A DNA stretch of 39,276 nucleotides from Flavobacteriales bacterium (GTDB lineage: Bacteria; Bacteroidota; Bacteroidia; Flavobacteriales; UBA7430), in contig JAQWKY010000034.1 in assembly GCA_029247585.1 (NCBI GenBank), forward strand, positions 1 through 39,276, in the 5' to 3' direction. Position 1 is the stretch's first letter; every line of letters begins with the position of its first letter. A model generated the notes under the pieces. The model saw only the letters and a list, made by a program, of their open reading frames with translations, was not told the DNA's origin and did no database searches. Made by a program: the position numbers and the translations under genes. Below, one piece after another: positions 8,300 to 18,814 of this stretch.

Positions 8300-11200
8300 T
8301 TAAAATGAATCCAGATCAATAGGTCTTAGCGCTCCAAACCACTTTACTACTTTTTCACCCTTAGCACCCGCATCCACATGTATGATATAAACTCCAGAAG
8401 AAATGGATACGCCATAATCATTTTTCAGATCCCAGTCCCAACCTACCGTATTTTGCTCACTATCTAGTTTTACCTGTCGAACTAAGGTTCCAGAAACATT
8501 GTAAATGGAGATGGTACAAATTTGTGGTAGGTTCGTAATTCGCACTCGATGATCTACCTGGTCTTTCTCATAATTATTAGACCCATAGTAAGGGTTTGGT
8601 ACAACACGAATTAGATCAAGAGCTTTTCGTGCAACATCTTCATCCTTCGTAACAGTCTGAATATCTTGCGTATTGAACTTAATTTGCAGACCCCCATCAT
8701 TATCCGAAGTCACACTTTGCTCACAAAGGCTACCTTCCATTTTATACTTCTGATAAGGCTTAGATACTCGCAGTTTCACCTCAACATCTGAAGACAATAA
8801 AGCAGCATTTTTGGCTAGAAGGGGAATTGATACCCAGGCTACTTCTCTAAAAATCTCCCGCTTGTACCTTATGCTGTTCATCTTTTTTAATTTTGAGTAC
8901 AATGGGTTTTGTTTTTCGTCAGAACCGGCATAAGCGTTTTTCATTACATACACATAGTGTCTTCCACCAAAAATTACATCAAATGAATCATCAGAATCGA
9001 ATGTGAAGTCAGCAAGGGAGTCTCCTTCCGTTAATGTTGACGTAGGATTCCACATCATATCAGCACCATTGTCGTCAGGATGTGCAGAGGATTCCCCAAA
9101 CATCAAATTCAACCGTGTCCCTTTCTCAAGATCTAATGAATATCCAGGAAACCAAGAAAACCCTTGAGTTCCAGAATTATCTGGATTCCCATCCTTATCA
9201 ACAGAGGGATCAGACTTCATGTACAACCTATTTGAGGCTGATTGTGTTTCAATCACCGGACAACGCGTCCATAGAGATTTATCCTTGGTAAATACGATAT
9301 CTACGGATGGAAGATCTTTAAACTTATTTAATGACTGGAATGACTGGTAAGCTGGGGAATGCTCAAAAGCGCCCTCCATTCCGTCAACACCAACCAAACG
9401 ATAGGGTGCCCATGCTCCATCTAAAATGCCTTCAAAAGCTTCTCCATCATCCAAACCTTTATGGTCGATAGTATCTATTCCAGACCTAATCCAATTGTTA
9501 TGACTGATGTACATCTCTTCTCCTATTTGAGAAAAATGATCGTTATCATAAACGTAATCCAACCAATCTGAATCATCAGCTTTTAACGTTGAAGCACTCA
9601 AAAAACCATTATCTGAGTTTTTGTCATCCCCGAAACTCCCTACCTCTTCTCCGTTTTCAATCGCAAGCGACAAGCCCCATTCAACAATGAGTTGTTCGTT
9701 ATTGACTTCAATAGTTTGTTCAGCATATACCGTATCTCCTAAAGTACTGTTTACGAGTATCCACTGCCGAGGTAGAATATATGAACTTGAATCTGCAACG
9801 AGAAATAAAGTGTCATTCAGCTCAACATTCATCTTAAATATAAACTCGGTGTTCTCAGGTACATTTAAAGGGTCTACAACTGTTATATTTACAGGGCCCG
9901 TATTTTCAGCATAAGTGGTGTTTGGATCACAAAATTCTGATAAAATGACCGCTTTAGTTTCTGGAGTAAACTCCAAACTCATCCCCCCATTACCAATTCC
10001 TTTGAGACGTGTCAAAGAAGGGATAGTTCCATAACTCACATTCTGAAGTGTACCGTCTGCCTCTGCATCAGGCCTGTGAGGTATGACTGAATATTGTTTT
10101 ATGTTTTTTCTACCCGCCAAAAAAGGCTTTTTCTGTCCCTTAAAACTGGGCGCATAGAGATTACTGGCATCGGAGGGTTGATCAGGAGCATAGGCTAAAT
10201 ACTGATTGTAGGCGTAAGCAATTGCTGTGTAATAATAGGTTTTGTGATTTACTAGCGTACGATTCCCAACAGCAAACAAATCTTCGGTTATCGATACAGA
10301 GTGTTTGATCCCCTGATTCATACTTCCAACATCTTCAAGGGTCATGTCTTTCGGGATGCTCGCCTGTAAATCTTGACTGTATTCAAAATTTATGAGTCGT
10401 GAAATGGGGTGATCCGTTTCTTCTGTAGTTATTTTACCCTCTAGGGTCCGGTAATTTTTCACATCAGATTGAAAAACCAATCGAGCTTTATCGACATTAT
10501 AAATATCAGAAGCAGTAACGGTTTCATCTCTTAATTGGAAAATTTGATATCCCTCAAAAACATATTCATTATCATAAGGAAGTGTCTGTAAGCTATCGTA
10601 ATACCCAATAATATTCACTTCGTCTGCCTCAACATAAGCTTCCTTGTAGTTGTTTGAATTGAAATCGTTGGAAATCATCATCACCAACTCTTGATCCAGC
10701 TCTTGTAGGGTCAAATCTGGAGCATCAGGCCCGTCTAAAACCTCAAAACACACATCAAATAATTTTTGGGCCTTATCATCTGCCAAACGCATCAGTTCTA
10801 CAGAGGCCCATGCACCTCCTTGATTTGCCCGAGCCCATACAATTCCTGAAGTAATGTTATTAACCGCTCCAGGCTCTAATGTAAATGGTCCCGCAGATTG
10901 TACAAAACGTCTATCATCTGGCACATTACCGGCCGACTGCTCCGTCCAAGTTTGACCAGTGAATTTGGCATCAGTATCTCCAGGAAACATAAAGTCACAA
11001 GCTAGATTAGATGTATTTGTCCCATCGCCACCATAAGTCATTAAAGATCCGTCTTTCCACACCCCCCGAAGATAATTGTAAAAGTCAGAAGCTATGTCAG
11101 GCTCCCCATTGGTCACATCGCGATTATTATTATAATAGACGAACTTGGACATAATGATTTGTTCTCCAGGTTCGTCAATAATACCATTTCGGTTATTGTC

Positions 11201-12355
11201 AACACCATCGCCTTCATCTGCCAAAGGACCTCTAAAAAAGTCAACTCCAATCGCAGGTGGATTCGAACCATAGCCTTTTGCACCCTCATCATCTTCGTCA
11301 CCATTGTAACAATAACCCAGACCTCTTGACACATCACAGCCGACATAATCATCCTTATAGTTTCCAAGATCTGCATCTACAAATTGCCCAAACCAAGCAT
11401 CGTTCAAAGCACTGTGAGAGCGATTGATGATTCTGTAATTGTAAAAAGTCATGTTGTTGATTTCGTCATTCGTAGAAAATGCAAAAGCTTGGGCTTGAAT
11501 CTCCAATCCAATGGCAGTATTCGATCCAGATGCCGTATGTGTGTTTCCGGCGTCATTATAAACCCACCATAAAGTTTGATCCCCAAACAACATGTCATCT
11601 TCTTTGCAATTGAGAGAGCCGTCTAAATTATACTCTGGATAATCTCCCGCAAGTGGGTTGTATTTTCCATCGCCATCTACATCGCGAAAAGGAGCTAATG
11701 TTTCAAGATTGTAATATGGGGTACTTGCTACAAGAGTATCTTTTCCCGAAAAGGCATTTGAAAAATCATCAGTAGATCGGTTTCCTGGATAATTCAATAT
11801 CGATAATGGGATGTTGTAATCTGGGTAATCAATCGTCTTGTTATCTGAATTCCACCAAGCAACAAACTCTTCCACATCACTCCTGAGTAACACATAATGT
11901 TGATCGTACTTGGCACAAATAGAAGCATCTGTTTTTCCATAATTGGAATTGGGAAGTCCATCTGAAGTCAAACGAACATTATCGAGTGGTCCTGGCCAAA
12001 AATCATCCCCATTACTTCGATACGTCTGAGCTGCTACTTTGAGTTGATTGTTATCATCCTTACCTCCAATCCAAAGAGCGCCGGCAAATAAAGAATGTTT
12101 CCCTGAGCCTATAGGAATTTCATAGCGAGCAGCCCCCTGAAGATCCCACCACATGTCACCTCCATTCATGATGGATGTTCTTACATTGTTAATTTCCAAC
12201 AAGGTGGTAGACGTACCAGAAGCACAATTGTAAGCTAAAGTCTGTAAAGAGCTTTTAGGTTTTTTGTTTTTATTATTCACATGCTCTTTTGCTTGGACAG
12301 CAACTACCATCGCAAACAAGACAACACAAAACGTCTTTTTAACAATCTTTTTCAT
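8300..12355 (-). CDS. Giant secreted protein (1351 aa) with C-terminal T9SS/FlgD-like sorting domain
   Basis: Signal peptide; DVDGDGKYNPLAGDYPEY...FGDQTLWWVYNDAGNTH motif; C-terminal VVPNPYYGSN...CTISIYNVSGTLVRQVKLD...SSGVYIIHVDAGAKGEKVVKWFGALRPIDLDSF. Confidence 0.82.
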   Translation of the reverse strand: MKKIVKKTFCVVLFAMVVAVQAKEHVNNKNKKPKSSLQTLAYNCASGTSTTLLEINNVRTSIMNGGDMWWDLQGAARYEIPIGSGKHSLFAGALWIGGKDDNNQLKVAAQTYRSNGDDFWPGPLDNVRLTSDGLPNSNYGKTDASICAKYDQHYVLLRSDVEEFVAWWNSDNKTIDYPDYNIPLSILNYPGNRSTDDFSNAFSGKDTLVASTPYYNLETLAPFRDVDGDGKYNPLAGDYPEYNLDGSLNCKEDDMLFGDQTLWWVYNDAGNTHTASGSNTAIGLEIQAQAFAFSTNDEINNMTFYNYRIINRSHSALNDAWFGQFVDADLGNYKDDYVGCDVSRGLGYCYNGDEDDEGAKGYGSNPPAIGVDFFRGPLADEGDGVDNNRNGIIDEPGEQIIMSKFVYYNNNRDVTNGEPDIASDFYNYLRGVWKDGSLMTYGGDGTNTSNLACDFMFPGDTDAKFTGQTWTEQSAGNVPDDRRFVQSAGPFTLEPGAVNNITSGIVWARANQGGAWASVELMRLADDKAQKLFDVCFEVLDGPDAPDLTLQELDQELVMMISNDFNSNNYKEAYVEADEVNIIGYYDSLQTLPYDNEYVFEGYQIFQLRDETVTASDIYNVDKARLVFQSDVKNYRTLEGKITTEETDHPISRLINFEYSQDLQASIPKDMTLEDVGSMNQGIKHSVSITEDLFAVGNRTLVNHKTYYYTAIAYAYNQYLAYAPDQPSDASNLYAPSFKGQKKPFLAGRKNIKQYSVIPHRPDAEADGTLQNVSYGTIPSLTRLKGIGNGGMSLEFTPETKAVILSEFCDPNTTYAENTGPVNITVVDPLNVPENTEFIFKMNVELNDTLFLVADSSSYILPRQWILVNSTLGDTVYAEQTIEVNNEQLIVEWGLSLAIENGEEVGSFGDDKNSDNGFLSASTLKADDSDWLDYVYDNDHFSQIGEEMYISHNNWIRSGIDTIDHKGLDDGEAFEGILDGAWAPYRLVGVDGMEGAFEHSPAYQSFQSLNKFKDLPSVDIVFTKDKSLWTRCPVIETQSASNRLYMKSDPSVDKDGNPDNSGTQGFSWFPGYSLDLEKGTRLNLMFGESSAHPDDNGADMMWNPTSTLTEGDSLADFTFDSDDSFDVIFGGRHYVYVMKNAYAGSDEKQNPLYSKLKKMNSIRYKREIFREVAWVSIPLLAKNAALLSSDVEVKLRVSKPYQKYKMEGSLCEQSVTSDNDGGLQIKFNTQDIQTVTKDEDVARKALDLIRVVPNPYYGSNNYEKDQVDHRVRITNLPQICTISIYNVSGTLVRQVKLDSEQNTVGWDWDLKNDYGVSISSGVYIIHVDAGAKGEKVVKWFGALRPIDLDSF

Positions 12356-12383
12356 ATTTGTTTTATACTATTTACTATCAAGC

Positions 12384-15300
12384 TTAAAAATCTAACCTCA
12401 CCCCTAGATTGATTGTTCTCGGACGCGAATAATGACTAGGGTTATTTAGCATCAAACTGTACAAATCAACATAAGAATTGGGGTCTGTCTCTTTCTGGGT
12501 GGCGTCCACCCCAACAGCACTTGTCAAATAGCCATCATCATCTGCGTTTCCAGTATATGAATACACATTAATGACATTGGAAGTGTTTAACAGATTGAGA
12601 ACACGAACATAAACTTCTACTGAAGTAGATTTCTGATTATTCAGTTCACCCCAACTTAATTTAAATCGCTTATTAATACTTAAATCTAAACGATATGTCC
12701 ACGGCAAACGAGACCCATTGATACTCCCGTCCAGAGAAGATCGTGAATCACTCAATGAAGTCACGCTGATTTGACGGCTGTATGGCGTACCAGAACCTGC
12801 ATTTGCTTGCAAATTTAAGCCCATATTAGCAAATATTTGCTTTCCGTTCCACAACGGGCCGTAGTAATCATTACCGGTACCGTAACGAAAATCCATACTT
12901 GCAGTTAAACTGTGACGCTGGTCATAATCTAAGGGTAAAATTGTTCTCAGGTTAGGCTGAGATGAGTTTATGATGTTTGCCCCCGAGGTAGATGAAGAAC
13001 CAGAACCGTCAGCAAATTGCATGGTGTAATTTGCATCCAATCTTAAATTTTTCGTACGACGCATTTCATAGGCTAATGAAAACCCTTTAACAGTTCCAAA
13101 ATCTATATTGTCATAAGTATTGTAACTTATCGGGAATGCATAAGAAACTCTGGTGTATTGGAGCATGTCTCTCATTTCTCTATAAAATGCATTGATGGTC
13201 AATGCAGAACTAATAGATACAGTTTGTTTGAAACCCACTTCGAAGTTTGTTGTTTTCTGAGGCTTTAGGTTCGGATTATTGACAAACCTCGTCTTTTTGT
13301 AAGCCAAAAACAGGTAGTCCATAGGGTCCATTCTATTGACGCTCGGCCGCTGCGTCAAAACATCGTAAAAAGCATAAAACATGGCTTCATCAGAAATAGG
13401 AAAATTAAAAGAAATTCTAGGCACCACACTTATCTGTGGCTTGTAATCCTCAAAAGCACCAACACTCAAACCTTTGTTGAGTGCATCTCCGTCAGTTAGA
13501 GCATCTGGATTTACCAACATGGGTAATACTCCTTTTGATACGTTTAGAACTTCTGGATCGGAAATTGGAAGACCGCTGGCATTATACCAATCATCTCCTT
13601 TTCGGTAACCGGTAATGGAGGTGACATTTGTATTGTCGTCCACATAAACCACATAATCATCTCCAATATTGGAAGGATGATTAAAATCAGATACTTCGCC
13701 TGCCGTCATTATCTCATAAATAGAGTACTTGTCTTTCAAGACCTCTTGATTTGCATCGTACACATCTACACGAACACCTATATTGAACACCAAATCTTCA
13801 AAAGCAAATTTATCCTGTATGTAACCGGCAGCATAAACAGGCTGAAAAGCTCCTATTTCGCGTTTGTAATTCCCATCCGCATCTTTCCCACTCAAGAACT
13901 CATGCATTCCCGGCTGTGCGCCATTAAGTCTGTTTCCAGCATAATCATAGCCCGCCCAAGATGCGTAAGTGGATCCTCCGTCAAGTAATTCATCTGCACT
14001 GAACATTGAAATATCCAACTGATCGGGAGCGTATGAATGAATGTCGACAAGCTCTTCACGATCGATGCCATGGGCTTTTCTAAAATTCTTGGCAAAACTT
14101 GACATTTCATCGTACTGATAGGAATTCAGCTGTTCAATTATTGTCCCTTTTTTAGAGTCAATCCCAGAATAAACATAAGACCCATCAAACTCAGTAATGT
14201 AGTTATTCACTTTCTGTTGGGCCAATTTCCAAAGACCTACCGGACTTATATGATAAAACCTATCGTCTCTTTTTTCGTATTCGAACCCAATTTGAATGGC
14301 ATGATTATTAATGTCAGCTGAAGCAGAACCCGTAATACGAAACTGACTGTCATCTATCTTTGTGTACCCATCATACTCACGTCCGGTGTTGAACCATAAG
14401 GAATAAACATTCGCAGAACGACCCCCATTAACCAAGGCACCAGCTCCGGTTATTTTATCCAATGAGATTGTTGGCTTATCTCCCATAAATTCGTAGTAAG
14501 ATTTCGTATAGTTTTCTGCATATGGATTTAGGTTTCCGGGCTCAAAAGAATAGTCTTGTATTAGATTTTTATTCAATTCAAAATTCGTTCCAAGACCATC
14601 GCTCGTTGACACTCCAAAAATAGTATCATTGGGGGATACGTTGTACAGGGAATCAATACCAATGATGTTGATGGTGTGATCATCATTTGACCATTCATCT
14701 GGAGTCACTAGTGAGTCTGTCCTGATAGGAGTGAATTTTCCGATGTAACCGTAGTTAAAGAATTGGTCGCCATGATCAGCATCTTGAATTATCTGTTCAT
14801 CCTTAGAATAATCGGCTTGAAAGGTGAAAAAAGCATTCTTAATTCTCGAAGAACCATTACTATCACCCGAGCCGAAACTTTTTTGAAAACGAGTAAAAAC
14901 TCTATATCCCTTATCAATTAACTCTGGATTATTTGCAGAATTAAACAGGCTGTAAGAATAAACATGCTCTCTTAATTTTTTATTTGACACATTTCCACCA
15001 AAAGTGATGTTTGTTTTCAAGCTTGGCTTAAAATCCAACTTCCCTTGAACATTCCCCCCTTGCATCGCTATATTTTGCCTTGCATCCATATACTGAAGGT
15101 CCTTCATCGTGATGTATTCTGCAGCTCTTTCAGAGGCTACATCCCCATTATTAAGGGTAAAAATGAGTGGACTTTTCTGTAGGTTTTTCATGACATCATC
15201 TTTAACCTTGTAGGCACCCACAGCCGAAGGATTAGAATCTTTACTGGAATTGTATTCTCCAGAAAGAAAAAACCCAAGAATAGGTTTCCCAAGCAGATCT

Positions 15301-16082
15301 TTTTTTAGAGGTCCAGAAAAAATAAAGCTTGTTCGATTTCTTGCATAGGGATCTAGGGCCTGAGAGGTACTCATGTCAAGCCCTCCAAAAAACTTGTTTG
15401 ACGGCCCTCTTGTGGTGATATTAATAACTCCTCCCGTTGCATCACCAAAAGACGCTGGGACTCCTCCGGTTATGATGGTCATCTGTTCAATGGCAGAACT
15501 ATTGAGGTTAGTCATCGAGCTTCTTACCTTAACACCATCAATATATACAACCGTTGATTCTTCACGTGAGCCACGAACATTGATACCTGAGCCTTCGTCT
15601 TTTTGATAAACACCCGCTGTTTGCGCTGCAATGGTCTCAACATTCCGCGTAGGCAATGCCATAATCTCTTCCTTAGACTTTGTGGCTCCCGATTTATCGG
15701 GATCAATCAGTGGAATGACATATTCAACAAGTTCTACTTCTCCCAAAACTTCAGACTCTGTCTTAAGCTCGGCATTTAAAAAGGTGATTTTATTGGAGGA
15801 AACCAAGACCTCGGTAATTTGCTTGGTTGCAAAACCAATGAAAGAAACTTTCAATGTATACCTCCCCGGATTAATAGGTTTTATGGTGTAATTCCCGTCA
15901 AAATCGGCTACAGAACCCCCAAGAACCTCTCCATCAGAAAACAGAACAACATTGGCCATAGGGACCGGTTCTCCGGTATCATACTCTGTAATTATCCCCT
16001 TTAAAGTTCCCGATTGTGACTGCCCAAGGACGTATGGTGTTACCGCAAGAAAAGCAATCGCAACAAATAACTTCTGAAACAT
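12384..16082 (-). CDS. TonB-dependent receptor with N-terminal carboxypeptidase-regulatory-like domain
   Basis: LKGIITEYDTGEPVPMANVVLFSDG...GSVADFDGNYTIKPINPGRYTLKVSFIGF; plug GINVRGSREESTVVYIDGVKVR; ASFGDATGGVINITTRG. Confidence 0.93.
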   Translation of the reverse strand: MFQKLFVAIAFLAVTPYVLGQSQSGTLKGIITEYDTGEPVPMANVVLFSDGEVLGGSVADFDGNYTIKPINPGRYTLKVSFIGFATKQITEVLVSSNKITFLNAELKTESEVLGEVELVEYVIPLIDPDKSGATKSKEEIMALPTRNVETIAAQTAGVYQKDEGSGINVRGSREESTVVYIDGVKVRSSMTNLNSSAIEQMTIITGGVPASFGDATGGVINITTRGPSNKFFGGLDMSTSQALDPYARNRTSFIFSGPLKKDLLGKPILGFFLSGEYNSSKDSNPSAVGAYKVKDDVMKNLQKSPLIFTLNNGDVASERAAEYITMKDLQYMDARQNIAMQGGNVQGKLDFKPSLKTNITFGGNVSNKKLREHVYSYSLFNSANNPELIDKGYRVFTRFQKSFGSGDSNGSSRIKNAFFTFQADYSKDEQIIQDADHGDQFFNYGYIGKFTPIRTDSLVTPDEWSNDDHTINIIGIDSLYNVSPNDTIFGVSTSDGLGTNFELNKNLIQDYSFEPGNLNPYAENYTKSYYEFMGDKPTISLDKITGAGALVNGGRSANVYSLWFNTGREYDGYTKIDDSQFRITGSASADINNHAIQIGFEYEKRDDRFYHISPVGLWKLAQQKVNNYITEFDGSYVYSGIDSKKGTIIEQLNSYQYDEMSSFAKNFRKAHGIDREELVDIHSYAPDQLDISMFSADELLDGGSTYASWAGYDYAGNRLNGAQPGMHEFLSGKDADGNYKREIGAFQPVYAAGYIQDKFAFEDLVFNIGVRVDVYDANQEVLKDKYSIYEIMTAGEVSDFNHPSNIGDDYVVYVDDNTNVTSITGYRKGDDWYNASGLPISDPEVLNVSKGVLPMLVNPDALTDGDALNKGLSVGAFEDYKPQISVVPRISFNFPISDEAMFYAFYDVLTQRPSVNRMDPMDYLFLAYKKTRFVNNPNLKPQKTTNFEVGFKQTVSISSALTINAFYREMRDMLQYTRVSYAFPISYNTYDNIDFGTVKGFSLAYEMRRTKNLRLDANYTMQFADGSGSSSTSGANIINSSQPNLRTILPLDYDQRHSLTASMDFRYGTGNDYYGPLWNGKQIFANMGLNLQANAGSGTPYSRQISVTSLSDSRSSLDGSINGSRLPWTYRLDLSINKRFKLSWGELNNQKSTSVEVYVRVLNLLNTSNVINVYSYTGNADDDGYLTSAVGVDATQKETDPNSYVDLYSLMLNNPSHYSRPRTINLGVRLDF

Positions 16083-16302
16083 AAATTTTGAATTTTTATT
16101 TTGCTTAGGCTATTAAGCCGTTAGAAATATTAAATGTATTATTGACCTTAAATTAACTTGTCATCTATTCATGATTAGCTTACCAATTTCTATGCCACAA
16201 AGTAAATATAAATAAAACCTTGTATTTCAGAAGTATTGGCAAGCGAAATTATACGAGAAGAGAAACTAAAAATGTTAATTTAGGGCTTGAAATTAATGAT
16301 TC

Positions 16303-16722
16303 ATGAAAAAATTACTTTCTGTGATGTTCTTTTTGACTGTTTTTACAGCGTGCAAAAAAGAGGCTTATGATTTCCCCTTTGCGCGCGTAAATTACGACGG
16401 TATATACCCGAACAACGCAATTTACAATGGCCTTCATTTTCCGGGCGGATCTGCCTACATAAACGGAGGGGTCAATGGCATTCTTCTATTTCACGACTAT
16501 TTCGGAAATTACATTGCTTACGATCGAGCCTGTACAAACGATCCACTGAACAGCTGCGAACAAGTCTATAGAGATGAAGAAGATCCAAACACACTATCCT
16601 GCCATTGTTGTGAATCAAAGTATTTTATTTTTGACGGCAGCGTAACTCAGGGACCTGCAAAGCAAGCCCTACACAGATATTCTACAAGATATGATGGTGT
16701 TGAACTTAGGGTCATAAACTAA
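16303..16722 (+). CDS. Rieske-fold-like lipoprotein with altered ligand motifs
   Basis: Lipobox FLTVFTAC; YIAYDRACTND...LSCHCCESKYFIFDGSVTQGPAKQALHRYSTRYDGVELRV resembles a Rieske layout. Confidence 0.6.
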   Translation: MKKLLSVMFFLTVFTACKKEAYDFPFARVNYDGIYPNNAIYNGLHFPGGSAYINGGVNGILLFHDYFGNYIAYDRACTNDPLNSCEQVYRDEEDPNTLSCHCCESKYFIFDGSVTQGPAKQALHRYSTRYDGVELRVIN

Positions 16723-16751
16723 AGCCTCAAAGACTAACTTATGAAGTCATA

Positions 16752-16777
16752 AAAAAAGCGCCTTGTGGCGCTTTTTT
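16752..16777. terminator. Bidirectional hairpin terminator
   Basis: AAAAAAGCGCC-TTGT-GGCGCTTTTTT, perfect 11-bp stem between convergent genes. Confidence 0.88.
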
Positions 16778-16779
16778 AT

Positions 16780-18096
16780 TTAATATCTGTAGTACTCAGG
16801 TTTGTAAGGCCCTTCAACCGAAACGCTGATGTAGTCTGCTTGATCTTTACTGAGTTCCTCAAGCTCGACACCCAATTTCGCAAGATGTAGTCTTGCCACC
16901 TTCTCATCCAAGTGTTTTGGCAAGGTGTAGACTTTATTCTCATATTTATCAGAATCCAACCACAGCTCAAGTTGAGCTAAGGTCTGGTTTGCAAAAGAAT
17001 TTGACATCACAAATGAAGGGTGTCCTGTGGCACAGCCTAAATTCACCAAACGTCCTTCAGCCAATAAAATAATATCCTTGCTTCCAATTGTATATTGATC
17101 CACTTGAGGTTTAATCTCAACTTTCGAAGAACCGTGGTTGTCATTCAACCAAGCTACATCTATTTCGTTATCAAAGTGTCCAATATTACAAACGATGGTT
17201 TTGTCTTTCATCGCTTCAAAGTGACGCCCAACAATGATGTCTTTATTTCCAGTAGTGGTTACTACAATGTCAGCTTCAGCAACAGCATTATCCATTTTCT
17301 TCACCTCAAAACCTTCCATAGCTGCCTGAAGCGCACATATAGGGTCTATTTCTGTAACGATGACACGAGCACCGGCTGCTTGCAAAGACTGAGCTGAACC
17401 TTTACCAACATCACCATAACCGGCAACAACGGCAACCTTCCCAGCAATCATTACATCTGTAGCTCGGCGTATACCATCCACTAAAGACTCACGACAACCG
17501 TATTTGTTATCAAACTTAGACTTGGTTACTGAATCATTCACATTTATTGCTGGAAGAAGAAGAGTTCCATTTTTTTGTCGCTCATACAAGCGGTGAACAC
17601 CTGTTGTTGTTTCTTCCGACAAACCTTTGATCTCTTTAACCAACTCTGGGAATTGATCAAATACCATATTCGTTAAATCGCCTCCATCGTCTAAAATTAA
17701 ATTTAAGGGTTTGCGATCTTCACCAAAAAACAAAGTTTGCTCAATACACCAGTCGAATTCTTCATCATTCATTCCCTTCCAGGCGAATACAGGTACACCC
17801 GAAGCAGCAATTGCTGCTGCAGCATGGTCTTGAGTCGAAAAGATGTTGCATGAAGACCATTGCACCTCTGCTCCTAGAGCGGTTAAGGTTTCAATCAAGA
17901 CAGCGGTCTGAATCGTCATGTGAAGACATCCTGCTATTCGCGCACCCTTAAGCGGTTGACTAGCTGCATATTCTTCACGTATTGACATCAAACCAGGCAT
18001 TTCTGCTTCAGCCAAACGTATTTCTTTTCTTCCCCAATCGGCTAAGCTCATATCCTTAACCTTATATTGAACACTTTTCATAGTTGTAGTACCCAT
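16780..18096 (-). CDS. ahcY: Adenosylhomocysteinase
   Basis: [92 protein letters not shown]. Confidence 0.98.
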   Translation of the reverse strand: MGTTTMKSVQYKVKDMSLADWGRKEIRLAEAEMPGLMSIREEYAASQPLKGARIAGCLHMTIQTAVLIETLTALGAEVQWSSCNIFSTQDHAAAAIAASGVPVFAWKGMNDEEFDWCIEQTLFFGEDRKPLNLILDDGGDLTNMVFDQFPELVKEIKGLSEETTTGVHRLYERQKNGTLLLPAINVNDSVTKSKFDNKYGCRESLVDGIRRATDVMIAGKVAVVAGYGDVGKGSAQSLQAAGARVIVTEIDPICALQAAMEGFEVKKMDNAVAEADIVVTTTGNKDIIVGRHFEAMKDKTIVCNIGHFDNEIDVAWLNDNHGSSKVEIKPQVDQYTIGSKDIILLAEGRLVNLGCATGHPSFVMSNSFANQTLAQLELWLDSDKYENKVYTLPKHLDEKVARLHLAKLGVELEELSKDQADYISVSVEGPYKPEYYRY

Positions 18097-18118
18097 TTTT
18101 ATGAACTAATTTAGATTG

Positions 18119-18126
18119 CAAAGATA
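18119..18126 (-). promoter_or_regulatory. ahcY: Candidate -7 box for ahcY (TAnnTTTG)
   Basis: Minus-strand TATCTTTG about 22 nt upstream of the ahcY start. Confidence 0.45.
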
Positions 18127-18181
18127 CAACAAAATTTAGTCGAAAGTCTTTCAAGCAAGATGCATATCTTTACACGCAAGA

Positions 18182-18793
18182 ATGAAACAAATATTTCATA
18201 AAACAAGCAGAAACAAAAGCCAAATTTATGTTTGGAAAGTAGTCTCTGCATACGATAGACTTTTCAAAAAAAGCTCATTATGTAAAGAAGAGCTCAAAGC
18301 TCTTGAAGTCATTAAAAGCGAAAAAAGAAAAATAGAATTTCTTGCCACTCGACGGGCTGTAAAATCCATTTTCGGAAACAATACAATACTCAAACATCAC
18401 AAAACAGGGCAACCCTATATTGAAGAAAGACAACACATTTCTATTTCTCACAGCAAAAAATTCGTTGTTCTTGCCATAGGTGACGAAAATTTGGGGGTAG
18501 ATATAGAAGAGCCCAATGAAAAAATACTTCAGGTTTTACCGAGAATTCTCTCAAAAAAGGAACACGAAGAATTTCAAAGAAATCCATCAACAGAATTGGC
18601 ATGCAAATTATGGGGGGCTAAAGAAGCTGTTCTCAAGTACGTTGGAAATCCAAAACTAAATTACAGAGATGATATTCAATTGGAGGAAATTGAACCTGTA
18701 AAAGTCTGCTGTGATGACACTAAATTTCATGTAGAGTTTGAGAATATAGAACACATGATTTTGACCCTGGTCACTTCGCCACCATTACATTAA
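18182..18793 (+). CDS. 4'-phosphopantetheinyl transferase superfamily protein
   Basis: HISISHSKKFVVLAIGDENLGVDIEE and KLWGAKEAVLKY motifs of Sfp-type PPTases. Confidence 0.85.
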   Translation: MKQIFHKTSRNKSQIYVWKVVSAYDRLFKKSSLCKEELKALEVIKSEKRKIEFLATRRAVKSIFGNNTILKHHKTGQPYIEERQHISISHSKKFVVLAIGDENLGVDIEEPNEKILQVLPRILSKKEHEEFQRNPSTELACKLWGAKEAVLKYVGNPKLNYRDDIQLEEIEPVKVCCDDTKFHVEFENIEHMILTLVTSPPLH

Positions 18794-18814
18794 ATGTGAT
18801 TTTCGGGAAATTAA

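Noticed and set aside
11113-11376. 87-aa minus-strand ORF in another frame within the giant cargo gene
   Set aside because: Overlaps the 1351-aa coding frame and has no family resemblance.
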